DNA of 36,109 bases, taken from contig NZ_VTPX01000023.1 in NCBI RefSeq assembly GCF_008298015.1, positions 1 through 36,109 on the forward strand, written 5' to 3'. Position 1 is the stretch's first letter. Each line of letters opens with the position of its first letter. The notes beneath the pieces were generated by a model. The model had not been told where the DNA came from. It did not search any database and saw only the letters and a program-made list of their open reading frames with translations. Position numbers and translations under genes: made by a program. The stretch is from Salinicola corii (GTDB lineage: Bacteria; Pseudomonadota; Gammaproteobacteria; Pseudomonadales; Halomonadaceae). Shown in pieces: positions 6,669 through 15,165 of this stretch.

Positions 6669-8393
6669 TCATGGATAGACGGTGGTGGTCGAATTTGATG
6701 TCGGAGTCTCCTCGAAAACGCGATCGAGAGGCCGGAATTCCGAGAAGTCCCAGTGCCGCCCGGGAGCCGCCAGCATCAGCGAGCGGGTATAAGGGTGCTC
6801 GGGCGCACCCAGCACGCGGCTCGCCGGGCCATACTCCACCACCACGCCCTTCTGCATCACCATCACCTCGTCGCAGATCTGGGCGGCGACACTCAGATCA
6901 TGGGTGATGAACAGCACCGCGACGCCGAGCCGGCGCTGAATGTCGTCGAGCAGCCCGAGCACCTGGGCCTGCACCGAGACGTCCAGCGCCGAGACGGCCT
7001 CGTCGGCGACCAGCACGTCGGGTTCCATCGCCAGCGCCCGGGCAATGGCGATGCGCTGGCGCTGGCCACCAGAGAACTGATGGGGATAGCGGCCAAGCGC
7101 GTCCTTCGGCAACCCCACCAGCTCCAGCAGTTCGGCGGCACGTGCCAGTGCCTCCTCGTGTGACGTGCCGTAGTTGACCGGCCCCTCGATCAGGCTGGTG
7201 CCGATGGTCAAGCGCGGATTCAGCGATCGAAACGGATCCTGGAAGACCATCTGGATCCGTTTGCGATGGGGTTTCAGCGCCGCCCTGCCGAGACTGGCGA
7301 TATCCTTGCCCATGACCCGCACGCCACCACCGGTCGGCTCGATCATGCGCATCACGCAGCGGGCCACGGTCGACTTGCCGGAGCCGCTCTCGCCGACGAT
7401 GCCCAACGTTCGCCCGCGAGTCAGCGCGAAGTTGATATCGCTCGCCGCCAGCGTCTGCGCGGAAGCCTTGCCGGCGAGCCGGGCCCAGCGCGAGGCCTGG
7501 CCATAGCGCTTCTCGAGTTCGATCGCTTCCAGCACGATCTCTCGATCCGTCACCTCGCGCGATGCCCTGGGCCGAAGGCTCGGCACCGCGGTAAGCAATT
7601 GGCGGGTGTAATCCGTCGTCGGCCGACGCAGCAGTGCGTCGATCGGCTGTGTTTCCACCACTTCGCCGTGACGCATGACACAGACGCGGTCGGCGATGTC
7701 CGCGACGACGCCCATGTCGTGGGTGATGAACAGCACCGACGTGCCGTGCCGCTCCTGCAACTGCTTTATCAACTTGAGAATCTGCTTTTGCGTGGTGACG
7801 TCCAGCGCCGTGGTTGGCTCGTCGGCGATCAGCAACTTGGGTTCGAGAATCAGCGCCATCGCGATCATGATGCGCTGGCGCTGGCCACCGGAGAGCTGAT
7901 GCGGCCAGCTGGCGTAAACCCGTTCGATATCCGGCAGTTGGACCTGATCGAGCATCTCGAGCACGCGATCGCATCGCTGCTTGGCGGAGAGCCCCCTCTG
8001 GTGCATGACCAGGACCTCCTCGATCTGCTCACCGACTCGCATCAAGGGATTCAGGGCGGTCATCGGCTCCTGGAAGATCATCGCCATGCGGCTGGCCCGC
8101 AGATCCCTGAGCCGCGTCGGGGAAACATCAAGCAGCGAATCGCCCTCCAGCTCGATGCGCCCGCCGGTCGCTTTCAGGCTCCCCTTGGGCAGCAAGCCCA
8201 TCACCGCCAGCGAGGTCACCGACTTGCCGGAGCCGGACTCCCCCACCAGGCAGAGCGTCTCGCCCGGCGCGATCGCGAAATCGATGCCCTTGAGAATGGG
8301 CTTGGCCGGCGACGACTGCGTCGCGACTTGCAGCCCACGGATATCGAGCACCGGTGCCGGTGCGGGCCCGAACTGAATGACGTCATCGCTCAT
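6669..8393 (-). CDS. Peptide ABC transporter, fused double ATPase (DppD-DppF type)
   Basis: The 574-residue protein contains two complete nucleotide-binding domains. Each has Walker A (GESGSGKS) and an ABC signature (LSGGQRQRI in the first, FSGGQRQRI in the second), with Walker B IADEPTT and VADEAVS. Separate transporters use DppD and DppF; here they are one chain, as in GsiA and YejF. Each domain ends with the oligopeptide-type C-terminal extension. ATG overlaps the upstream permease stop (ATGA), with GGAG seven bases before it. It powers import through the two permeases encoded just upstream. Confidence 0.93.
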   Translation of the reverse strand: MSDDVIQFGPAPAPVLDIRGLQVATQSSPAKPILKGIDFAIAPGETLCLVGESGSGKSVTSLAVMGLLPKGSLKATGGRIELEGDSLLDVSPTRLRDLRASRMAMIFQEPMTALNPLMRVGEQIEEVLVMHQRGLSAKQRCDRVLEMLDQVQLPDIERVYASWPHQLSGGQRQRIMIAMALILEPKLLIADEPTTALDVTTQKQILKLIKQLQERHGTSVLFITHDMGVVADIADRVCVMRHGEVVETQPIDALLRRPTTDYTRQLLTAVPSLRPRASREVTDREIVLEAIELEKRYGQASRWARLAGKASAQTLAASDINFALTRGRTLGIVGESGSGKSTVARCVMRMIEPTGGGVRVMGKDIASLGRAALKPHRKRIQMVFQDPFRSLNPRLTIGTSLIEGPVNYGTSHEEALARAAELLELVGLPKDALGRYPHQFSGGQRQRIAIARALAMEPDVLVADEAVSALDVSVQAQVLGLLDDIQRRLGVAVLFITHDLSVAAQICDEVMVMQKGVVVEYGPASRVLGAPEHPYTRSLMLAAPGRHWDFSEFRPLDRVFEETPTSNSTTTVYP

Positions 8394-9292
8394 TGCGTGG
8401 CTCCTCGCTTCTGAAGCCGGGGATCGAGACGGTCACGCGCGGCGTCGCCGAGCAGGTTGATCGACAGGATGCAGATCGACAGCATGATCCCCGGCCAGAA
8501 GATCAGCGACGGCTTGATCAGGAAGTAGGTCCGCCCCTCCGCCATGATGTTGCCCCAGGTCGGCGTCTCGGTACCGATCCCGGCGCCCAGGAAGGAGAGA
8601 ATCGCTTCGGTCAGGATCGCCGAGGCGCAGATGTAGGTACTCATCACGATCAGCGGTGCCAGCGTGTTGGGCATGAGGTGCCGCCACATCACCGTAAACA
8701 GGTTGCTGCCTAGCGACACCGCCGCCTCGACGTAGGGCTCTTCCCGCGCGGAGAGCACCACCGAGCGCACCAGACGCACGACTCTCGGAATTTCCGGAAT
8801 GGTGATCGCCGCCATCACCGTCCACAGATTGGCGCTGATCAGTGAGACGATGGCGATCGCCAACAGCACGCTCGGAATCGCCATCAGCCCATCCATGACG
8901 CGCATGATCAATGTGTCCAGGCCACGAAAGAAGCCAGCGAGAATCCCTAACGGCAGGCCGATGACAACACTGATCAGCGCGCTGCCGATACCCACGATCA
9001 GCGAGACCCGAGCGCCATAGAGCACTCGCGACAGCAGATCGCGGCCATAGGCGTCGCTGCCCAGCCAGTATGCCTCGCCGGGTGGCTTGAGACGGTTCGC
9101 CGGTGACATCTCGAGCGGGTCGTGGGGCGCCAGCCACGGCGCGAGAATGGCGACGATCACGATCAGCGCGAGACAGACAGCGGCGACGATCACCGCCCAG
9201 CCGGGTCGCTGGCGCGGCCACCATCGCAACCGACGTCGTGATGGAATGGTGGCGGTCACGCCGGGGGATGCATGAGGGGATGTCAGGCTCAT
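8390..9292 (-). CDS. Peptide ABC transporter permease (DppC type)
   Basis: A 300-residue inner-membrane permease with an N-terminal cytoplasmic segment and first membrane helix (VIVAAVCLALIVIVAILAPW). The OppC-type motif HDPLEMSP follows, then GSDAYGRDLLSRVLYGARVSL. Five further helices form the BPD_transp_1 domain, with the EAA-loop region EAAVSLGSNLFTVMWRHLMPN that contacts the ATPase. Its ATG overlaps the stop of the DppB-type gene, and its own stop overlaps the ATPase start. The three genes are therefore translationally coupled. Confidence 0.92.
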   Translation of the reverse strand: MSLTSPHASPGVTATIPSRRRLRWWPRQRPGWAVIVAAVCLALIVIVAILAPWLAPHDPLEMSPANRLKPPGEAYWLGSDAYGRDLLSRVLYGARVSLIVGIGSALISVVIGLPLGILAGFFRGLDTLIMRVMDGLMAIPSVLLAIAIVSLISANLWTVMAAITIPEIPRVVRLVRSVVLSAREEPYVEAAVSLGSNLFTVMWRHLMPNTLAPLIVMSTYICASAILTEAILSFLGAGIGTETPTWGNIMAEGRTYFLIKPSLIFWPGIMLSICILSINLLGDAARDRLDPRLQKRGATQ

Positions 9293-10236
9293 TGGTAACG
9301 AATCCTCGGGTCGAGCAGCGCATAGGAGAGGTCGATGGCCAGATTGATCAGCACATAGACGCCGCTAGTGACCAGAATCAGCCCCTGAATCACCGGATAG
9401 TCGCGCGCGAGGATGGCATCGACGGTCAGCCGGCCGAGCCCGGGGATGTTGAACACGCTTTCGGTCACCACCACCCCGGTGATCATCAGCGCGAAACCGG
9501 TTCCGATCACCTCCAGAATCGGCACGCCGGCATTGCGCAGCGCGTGCTTGAACAGCACCCGCTTCTCACTGGCGCCCTTGGCGTGGGCAGTACGCACGAA
9601 GTCCTCTCCCAGCACGTCGAGCATGCTGGCACGGGTCATCCGGGCGATCAGCGCGATGTAGATCGTCGACAGCATCAGTGACGGCAGAATGGCGTGCCTT
9701 ATGAAGGGCCCGAAGCCATCCTCGGAGACACGCTTGAAGCCCTGCACCGGCAGCCAGCCGAGATCGATGGCGAAGATCTTGATCAGGATGTAACCGATCA
9801 CGAACACTGGCACCGAAAAGCCCAGCACGGAGACCGACATCACCACGTTGTCGATCAGGCTGCCGTGCTTCCAGGCCGCGATGACACCCATCGGTACGGC
9901 CACGACCACCGACAGCACGATGCTGAGCAGTGCCAGGCTCACGGTCGGCTCAAGGCGCTGCGCCATCAGTTGCGTCACCGGCAGGTTCGACATCAAGGAG
10001 GTGCCGAAATCGCCGCGCAACAGCTCACCGCCCCAGTTGAAGAATTGCAGGTAGATCGGCTGGTTCAGCCCCAGGGTTTCGCGGATGCGATCCAGCTGTT
10101 CCGGCGTGGCCATGTCGCCAGCAATAATCGCGGCGGGGTCGCCCGGCGAGAGCCGCAGCAGCAGAAAGACGAACAGCGCCACCACCACCATGACCGGCAC
10201 CGCCGCCAGCGTTCGACGCAGACAGTAGCTGAACAT
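9289..10236 (-). CDS. Peptide ABC transporter permease (DppB type)
   Basis: A 315-residue permease with the standard DppB start: one N-terminal helix (TLAAVPVMVVVALFVFLLLRL), then RLSPGDPAAIIAGD and a large periplasmic segment. Five more helices follow, with the cytoplasmic EAA loop at RTAHAKGASEKRVLFKHALRN. GGAG precedes the ATG by seven bases. It pairs with the DppC-type subunit to form the channel. It lies 65 bases after the binding-protein gene, a gap that holds a strong stem-loop. Confidence 0.92.
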   Translation of the reverse strand: MFSYCLRRTLAAVPVMVVVALFVFLLLRLSPGDPAAIIAGDMATPEQLDRIRETLGLNQPIYLQFFNWGGELLRGDFGTSLMSNLPVTQLMAQRLEPTVSLALLSIVLSVVVAVPMGVIAAWKHGSLIDNVVMSVSVLGFSVPVFVIGYILIKIFAIDLGWLPVQGFKRVSEDGFGPFIRHAILPSLMLSTIYIALIARMTRASMLDVLGEDFVRTAHAKGASEKRVLFKHALRNAGVPILEVIGTGFALMITGVVVTESVFNIPGLGRLTVDAILARDYPVIQGLILVTSGVYVLINLAIDLSYALLDPRIRYQ

Positions 10237-10266
10237 GAGCGTACTCCGTTGCAGTTCGCGGCAGGG

Positions 10267-10294
10267 CCGGAACGCGATAGCGATCGCGCTCCGG
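10267..10294 (-). terminator. Intercistronic stem-loop between binding protein and permease genes
   Basis: A 12-pair stem (10267-10278 with 10283-10294, one G.T pair on one strand) closes a 4-base loop just after the binding-protein stop codon. There is no run of T on the minus strand, so it is more likely a barrier that stabilises the binding-protein mRNA or lowers read-through than a full terminator. Such hairpins are common after binding-protein genes, which are needed in excess of the permeases. Confidence 0.55.
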
Positions 10295-10301
10295 AGCCCT
10301 T

Positions 10302-11939
10302 TTATTCAGACTTGGTGATATTCCAGAACAACGGTACCGGCGAGTGCAGAACGCCGGACAAGTCATTATTCCAGGCGGCGGGGATCGAATATTCGCCCAA
10401 CGGGATATAGGTCACCTGCTCGAAGGCGTGCCGCTGGATGTGCTCGGCAATGGCCTTGCGATCGGCATCGTTGTCGGCCTTGGCGAACTCGTTGCGCATC
10501 GATTCGAGTTCGGGGTCGTCCGGCCAGCCGAACCAGCCACCATCCTTGCCACGACCGTTGAGCATCGGGTTGACCAGCGGGTTCCACACCTCAGGGATGT
10601 ACCAGTTGGTGAAGAACATGTTCCAGCCGCCTTCCGACGGTGGCTGCTGGCTGGCGCGTCGCGTCACCAGCGTCTGCCAGTCCATTGGCTGCAGGTCGAC
10701 CGTGAAACCGGCCTGACGTAGCAGTTGGGCAGCGATGACCGGCTGCGGGCTGACGGTTGGCGCGTCCGTCGGCTGCATTATCACGACCGGCGTGCCGTCG
10801 TAGCCGGCCTCCTCGAGCAGTTGCTTCGCGGCCTCGGGATCCGCCTTGCCGGTCAGCGACGCAGGCGCGCCGGCGTCGGTGGCCAGCGGTGTCTGGCAGC
10901 CGTACATCGACGGACAAGTCGAGTAATGCTCGGGATTGCCGACCAGCGAGGCGAGCACATCGGTCTGGTCCATCGCCATTAGCGCGGCACGGCGAATCTG
11001 GGGATTGTCGAATGGCGGATAGAGGAAATTGAAGCGCCCAATGGTCTGGCTGCCGAGTTCGTTGATCTTCTCGACGGTAAGATCCGAATTGGCCTGGAGC
11101 ACCGGGAGCAGATCGACGGAAGGCGATTCGAGGAAATCGATCTCGCCGGAATTGAGGGCATTGAGCGCGGTCTGGGCATCGCTCATGTTGATCCATTCGA
11201 CACGATCGACGTTGACCACCTTACCGCCGGCGGTCCAACTGGCCGGCTCATCGCGCGGCACGTAATCGGCGAACTTCTCGTAGACCACCCGGTTGCCGGG
11301 ATCGTACTCGTCGGCAACGAACTTGAACGGCCCCGAGCCGATCTGATCTTCCACCGTCAGCGTCTCGTCGGGCGACTTGCTCGCGATACGCGCCGGCATC
11401 ACGAACAGCGGCACCGACGAAGGCTTCGCCATCAGCTCGAGCACATAGGCGAACGGTGACGAGAGCGTCAGCGTCATGGTCTGTGAATCGGTGGCCTCGA
11501 CGCTGGCGACATGGTCCATCAGCATCTGGCCACCGCCATCCCGCGCCGCCCAGCGCTTGAACGAGGCCACCGCGTCGCTGGCGGTCACTTCCCCGCCGTC
11601 ATGCCACTTCAGGCCATCACGCAGGGTGAAGGTGTAGATCATGCCATCGTCGGAGACCGACCAGTCCGCCATCTGCGGCTGCGGCTGGAACTGGTCGTCC
11701 ATGCCCAGCAGCGTATCCCAGATCATATAGCCGTGATCGCGGGTGATATGCGCGGTAGTGGTGATGGGATCGAGTACCCGCAGGCCCGAATGCATCACCG
11801 CCCGGAGGGTACTGGCCTCCGCAGGCGCGGCTGCCAGGGGCGACAACGATCCGAGTGTGGAAAGCAGTGTCACCATCGCCATCCCGCCCAGCAAGCGGCG
11901 ACGCGTGGCGGAGAAGCGACGCGGGAACAGTGTCGTCAT
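10302..11939 (-). CDS. Peptide ABC transporter substrate-binding protein (SBP family 5)
   Basis: A 545-residue extracytoplasmic solute receptor of the DppA/OppA family. The N-terminus has an arginine-rich, Tat-like signal (TRRRLLGG around residues 12-19), a hydrophobic stretch and a likely cut after AAAPAEA. Family motifs follow: VLDPITTTAHITRDHGYMIWDTLLGMD and the ligand-fold section YTFTLRDGLKWHDG. It delivers peptides or similar solutes to the DppBC-type channel. GAGG precedes the ATG by seven bases. It is the first gene of the operon and diverges from the LysR-type regulator. Ligand specificity cannot be read from sequence. Confidence 0.92.
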   Translation of the reverse strand: MTTLFPRRFSATRRRLLGGMAMVTLLSTLGSLSPLAAAPAEASTLRAVMHSGLRVLDPITTTAHITRDHGYMIWDTLLGMDDQFQPQPQMADWSVSDDGMIYTFTLRDGLKWHDGGEVTASDAVASFKRWAARDGGGQMLMDHVASVEATDSQTMTLTLSSPFAYVLELMAKPSSVPLFVMPARIASKSPDETLTVEDQIGSGPFKFVADEYDPGNRVVYEKFADYVPRDEPASWTAGGKVVNVDRVEWINMSDAQTALNALNSGEIDFLESPSVDLLPVLQANSDLTVEKINELGSQTIGRFNFLYPPFDNPQIRRAALMAMDQTDVLASLVGNPEHYSTCPSMYGCQTPLATDAGAPASLTGKADPEAAKQLLEEAGYDGTPVVIMQPTDAPTVSPQPVIAAQLLRQAGFTVDLQPMDWQTLVTRRASQQPPSEGGWNMFFTNWYIPEVWNPLVNPMLNGRGKDGGWFGWPDDPELESMRNEFAKADNDADRKAIAEHIQRHAFEQVTYIPLGEYSIPAAWNNDLSGVLHSPVPLFWNITKSE

Positions 11940-12094
11940 GCGAAAACCTCATTGTCGATCTTGTGGTTGTCGTCGGCGATACGGTCGGACGTGCTTGTTG
12001 TTGTGCCTGCCGCTGGCAGGTCCACCCGACCCATCTCGCTCCTCCGAGAGTAGATCCCACGGGGCGGAAAACAATACTTTCGTCGACAGTCTAC

Positions 12095-12113
12095 TGTTGC
12101 CTAAAAAGCAACA
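12095..12113. promoter_or_regulatory. Likely LysR-type operator in divergent intergenic region
   Basis: TGTTGC (12095-12100) and GCAACA (12108-12113) form a perfect inverted repeat with a 7-base spacer. The inner bases fit the LysR T-N11-A rule (T at 12098, A at 12110). It lies 43 bases before the regulator's start and about 155 bases upstream of the binding-protein start. This fits a site for autoregulation and activation of the peptide operon. Assignment is by position and symmetry only. Confidence 0.45.
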
Positions 12114-12156
12114 CTCGAAGCATGCTTGGCGAATCCAACCTCTCGGACTCCTCCCC

Positions 12157-13104
12157 ATGGCTCACGACGACAAATCTCCCACCCACCTCAACAGCCGCTG
12201 GCTCTACTACCTTTCGCAGGCGCTCGACGCAGGTTCGATCCGCACGGCGTCGGACCGCCTGGACGTCGAGCCCTCCGTCATCAGCCGCCAGATCCGGCAG
12301 CTCGAGCAGGCGCTCGGCCTGACGCTGGTCGAACGTCATGGTCGCGGTGTACGCGCCACCGAGGCCGGCGACATTCTGCTCGACTTCTACCGGGAGCGTG
12401 ATGTTGCCGAACAGACGCTGTTCGGGCAGCTGTCCGAGCTGGACGGCCTGCAACGCGGCCATATCAGCCTGTTGATCAGCGAGGGGTACAGCGACCGGCT
12501 GATGAGCGGCGTGATGAACGATTTCTGCGCGCGTCATCCGCAATTGACGATCGAGATGAACCTGGCGAGCGTCAACGACGTGGTGCGCCAGGTCTACGAG
12601 TGCCAGGCCCATATCGGCGTTGCCTATGCGCCCCGGCTGATTCCCGGCATCGAGTCGGTCGCCGCCGTCCGTCAGCCGCTCTGCGCCATCGTTCACCCCG
12701 AACATCCGCTCACCCGGCTGCCCCAGCCGCTCGCCCTGGACGCCATCCTCGAATGGCCCCTGGGCCTGGTGGGTCACGGCTACGGTATCCGGCAGTTGAT
12801 CGATGCCGTGGAAGTCCTGAGCAAGCGCCATTTCCATGCCAGCCTGGTCAGCAACTCCCTGGCGACACTGAAGCAGTACGTCAGCTCCGGCAACGGCGTG
12901 ACCTTCATCGGCAGCGTGGCGCTATTGCACGAATTGCGGCGCGGCCAACTGGTGGCGCTGGAGGTCGATCATCCGGTGTTCCGGGAGGCCGAGTCCCACG
13001 TCATCGTGCGCCGCCAGCGGCCGCTCTCGCCGGCAGCCAAGCAGCTGCTAAGAGAGATCGTGACGCTGTGGCCCTTCGGTGAACGACGACGGGTGGAGTG
13101 GTAG
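12157..13104 (+). CDS. LysR-type transcriptional regulator of the peptide operon
   Basis: A 315-residue LTTR. An N-terminal winged helix-turn-helix (SRWLYYLSQALDAGSIRTAS, then VEPSVISRQIRQLEQALGLTLVERHGRGVRATEAG) is followed by a two-lobed ligand domain from about residue 95. ATG 12157 gives the normal LTTR start a few residues before the HTH. The frame stays open far upstream, but that extension runs antisense through the binding-protein gene. No good ribosome site precedes the ATG, so the exact start is less certain than the gene. It diverges from the ABC operon and most likely controls it, with a ligand derived from the imported compound. Confidence 0.88.
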   Translation: MAHDDKSPTHLNSRWLYYLSQALDAGSIRTASDRLDVEPSVISRQIRQLEQALGLTLVERHGRGVRATEAGDILLDFYRERDVAEQTLFGQLSELDGLQRGHISLLISEGYSDRLMSGVMNDFCARHPQLTIEMNLASVNDVVRQVYECQAHIGVAYAPRLIPGIESVAAVRQPLCAIVHPEHPLTRLPQPLALDAILEWPLGLVGHGYGIRQLIDAVEVLSKRHFHASLVSNSLATLKQYVSSGNGVTFIGSVALLHELRRGQLVALEVDHPVFREAESHVIVRRQRPLSPAAKQLLREIVTLWPFGERRRVEW

Positions 13105-13119
13105 CAGCAAGACGGCCGG

Positions 13120-14109
13120 TCAACACCTCGGCGTCGGGAACGCCATGACCTCGGCAATGGATTCCTTGTCCAGCGCCAGCTGGATCAGGCGATCGACACC
13201 CAGCGCCACGCCGCTGCCGGCGGGCATGCCGTGCTGGAGAGCGGCAACCAGTCGCCGATCGACATCGACGGCCGGCTTGCCCAACGCCGTGCGCTGCCGG
13301 TTGTCCTCGGCGAAACGCATGGCCTGTTCCGCGGCATCGGTCAACTCGTCATAGCCATTGGCGAGTTCGATCCCCCGGTGGTAGATCTCGAATCGCGCGG
13401 CCACTTCGGCGCCATCCTCAGGATCGATTCGCCGTCGCGCCAGCGCCGCCTGCGACGCCGGGTAGTCGACGACGACTTCGATACCATCCCGGCCCAACCG
13501 CGGTTCGATGACGAAGCTCATCAGCAGGTCCAGGCAGCCGTTGCGGTCGGCATCGTCCATCGGCAGCCCGCCGCTCTCACCGGCAAGTTGGCGCAGACCC
13601 GCCAGCGGAGATTGGAAAGGATCGACATCGAGATGGTCACGGAACAGATCACGGTAGCGGCGCTGGCGCAGCGGGCCGGGGTCGCCAGGCAACACCGCGC
13701 GAATCAGCGCCCCGCACTCGTCGATCAGCTCGTCCAGCGAGAACCCCGGGCGATACCACTCGAGCATGGTGAATTCGAGGTTGTGTCGCCGGCCCACCTC
13801 GCCATCGCGAAAGCTGTGCGCCAGCTGGAAGATCGGCCCCGCCCCCGCCGCCAGCAGCCGCTTCATGTGAAATTCCGGCGAGGTTTGCAGCCAAAGGCGC
13901 TCGCGCCCATCGGGCGTCGTCGCCTCGAGCGAGAGCGAATCGAGATGCGGGTCGGTGCTGCCCGCATGGCCGAGGACCGGCGTCTCCACCTCGAGCACGT
14001 CTCGGGCCGTGAAGAAGGCGCGAATCGTCGCCAGCAGCCGCGCCCGCTGGCGCAGCGTCTCGATCGTCGCGGCGGGCTGCCAGTCGTCTGGCCGAGGCGT
14101 ATTCGTCAC
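13120..14109 (-). CDS. epmA: EF-P--(R)-beta-lysine ligase EpmA (GenX/PoxA)
   Basis: A 329-residue class II aminoacyl-tRNA-synthetase-like ligase without an anticodon-binding domain. It attaches (R)-beta-lysine to EF-P. Class II motifs are visible: FFTARDVLEVETPVLGHAGSTDPHL (motif 1 area), QTSPEFHMKRLLAAGAGPIFQLAHSFRDGE (motif 2) and GVALGVDRLIQLALD (motif 3). Length matches E. coli EpmA (325). I chose GTG 14109, which overlaps the SDR stop by four bases (GTGA). The frame stays open further upstream only because it runs through the SDR gene out of frame. efp and epmB lie within 3 kb. Confidence 0.92.
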   Translation of the reverse strand: MTNTPRPDDWQPAATIETLRQRARLLATIRAFFTARDVLEVETPVLGHAGSTDPHLDSLSLEATTPDGRERLWLQTSPEFHMKRLLAAGAGPIFQLAHSFRDGEVGRRHNLEFTMLEWYRPGFSLDELIDECGALIRAVLPGDPGPLRQRRYRDLFRDHLDVDPFQSPLAGLRQLAGESGGLPMDDADRNGCLDLLMSFVIEPRLGRDGIEVVVDYPASQAALARRRIDPEDGAEVAARFEIYHRGIELANGYDELTDAAEQAMRFAEDNRQRTALGKPAVDVDRRLVAALQHGMPAGSGVALGVDRLIQLALDKESIAEVMAFPTPRC

Positions 14110-14876
14110 GAGTGATAGACCTGGCTGCGGCCACCGTCGATCAGGATATCGGTGGCGTTGATGAACCTTGCTTCGTCGCTGGCCAGGAACAGCACGGTAT
14201 TGGCGACCTCCTCCGGTTCGCCCAGCCGCTTGCCGGGCAGCAGATCGACCTGCCGTTGGCGCTCCCGCTCGTCGCACTGCGCCAGCCAGGCCTCGGCGGC
14301 GGGCGTGCGAATCAACCCCGGCGATACCGAGTTGACCCGGATTCCGCGATCCGCGTACTCGATGCCGAGCGCGCGGGTCAGCCCAATCAGGCCATGCTTG
14401 GCAACCGGATAGGGGAAGGCGCCGGGGATGATCTTGTGGCCATGCACCGAGGCGATATTGACGATATGTCCGTACCGCGCCGCCAGCATCCCCGGCAACA
14501 GGGCCTGGATCATGCGCCACGCGCCCTCCAGATTGATGGCCAGGCAGCGACGCCATGCCGATTCCGCCAGCGACAGCGGGTCGCCGAACACGTTGACGCC
14601 GGCCGAGTTGACCAGGATATCGATACCTCCGGTCGTGGCGAGTGCTTGCTCGACGCCGGAGGCGACGCTGTCGGCATCGGCGACGTCCGCCTCGACCCCG
14701 GAACAGAGCCCGCCAAACCGGGCACCGAGCCTCGCGGACTCGCGTCCGAGAGCGTCCCCGTCACGATCCAGCATCACCACCTCGGCGCCTTCGGCGAGAA
14801 AGCGCTCCACCGTCGCCAGGCCGATACCGCTGGCGCCGCCGGTGATCAACGCCTTGCGCCCCGCCAATCTGGCCAT
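14106..14876 (-). CDS. SDR family oxidoreductase
   Basis: A 256-residue classical short-chain dehydrogenase/reductase. The cofactor motif TGGASGIG lies near residues 12-19, with Asp after the second strand (MLDRDGD) suggesting NAD(H). NSAG, Ser in NIASVHG and YPVAK supply the catalytic Asn-Ser-Tyr-Lys set, and the C-terminal DGG motif is present. ATG 14876 is preferred over an in-frame GTG five codons earlier, because GAGGG sits about nine bases upstream. Substrate is unknown; the YPVAKHGLIGLTRAL segment resembles sugar or hydroxy-acid dehydrogenases. Its stop overlaps epmA, so the two are coupled, although no link to EF-P is known. Confidence 0.88.
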   Translation of the reverse strand: MARLAGRKALITGGASGIGLATVERFLAEGAEVVMLDRDGDALGRESARLGARFGGLCSGVEADVADADSVASGVEQALATTGGIDILVNSAGVNVFGDPLSLAESAWRRCLAINLEGAWRMIQALLPGMLAARYGHIVNIASVHGHKIIPGAFPYPVAKHGLIGLTRALGIEYADRGIRVNSVSPGLIRTPAAEAWLAQCDERERQRQVDLLPGKRLGEPEEVANTVLFLASDEARFINATDILIDGGRSQVYHS

Positions 14877-14914
14877 TTCAATGTCCCTCACTCACTATCG
14901 GGCAAACAACCTAA

Positions 14915-15053
14915 GCTCTGTCTGAAAAATCGACGAGCGATAGCCAGACAAGGCAAAAATCGGCGAAAACGCGGAGTTTACGGGGTGTAAATGAGCATTT
15001 TGAGCCGATTTTTAACGCCGTATGGTTAAGCTCAGGCATTTTTCAGACAAAGC
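14915..15053. repeat. Structured MITE-like repeat, copy A
   Basis: A 139-base imperfect palindrome lying between the SDR gene and efp. Outer arms: 14915-14930 and 15038-15053, 15 of 16 paired. Middle stem: TAGCCA 14941-14946 with TGGTTA 15023-15028. Inner stem: 14955-14964 with 15004-15013, 10 of 10. Terminal hairpin: TTTAC 14977-14981 with GTAAA 14987-14991. Copy B, 110 bases away, has the same architecture and conserved loop bases but different stem sequences. It contains no coding frame and its mobilising enzyme is not present. Confidence 0.6.
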
Positions 15054-15124
15054 GTAGCCAACATGATGCGATCGGCGAATGGCAGTCGATGCGGTCCCGG
15101 CCACCCAGACCATCGCCCTAACGA

Positions 15125-15152
15125 CGAAAGCCACGCGCAGGCGTGGCTTTCG
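15125..15152 (-). terminator. Probable efp terminator, now displaced
   Basis: A perfect 12-pair stem (15125-15136 with 15141-15152, loop GCAG) ends in TTTCG on both strands. Reading leftwards it is the first classical terminator hairpin after efp, but it lies about 207 bases beyond the stop codon. Copy B and the IS5-end palindrome fill that interval, as if they had inserted between efp and its terminator. Confidence 0.55.
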
Positions 15153-15165
15153 AAGAATCAATATC

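Noticed and set aside
11743-12156. N-terminal extension of the LysR frame
   Set aside because: It runs antisense through the binding-protein gene; LysR proteins start just before the HTH, which fits ATG 12157.
14110-14556. Upstream extension of the epmA frame
   Set aside because: Those codons are out of frame inside the SDR gene; EpmA length and the GTGA overlap support the start at 14109.
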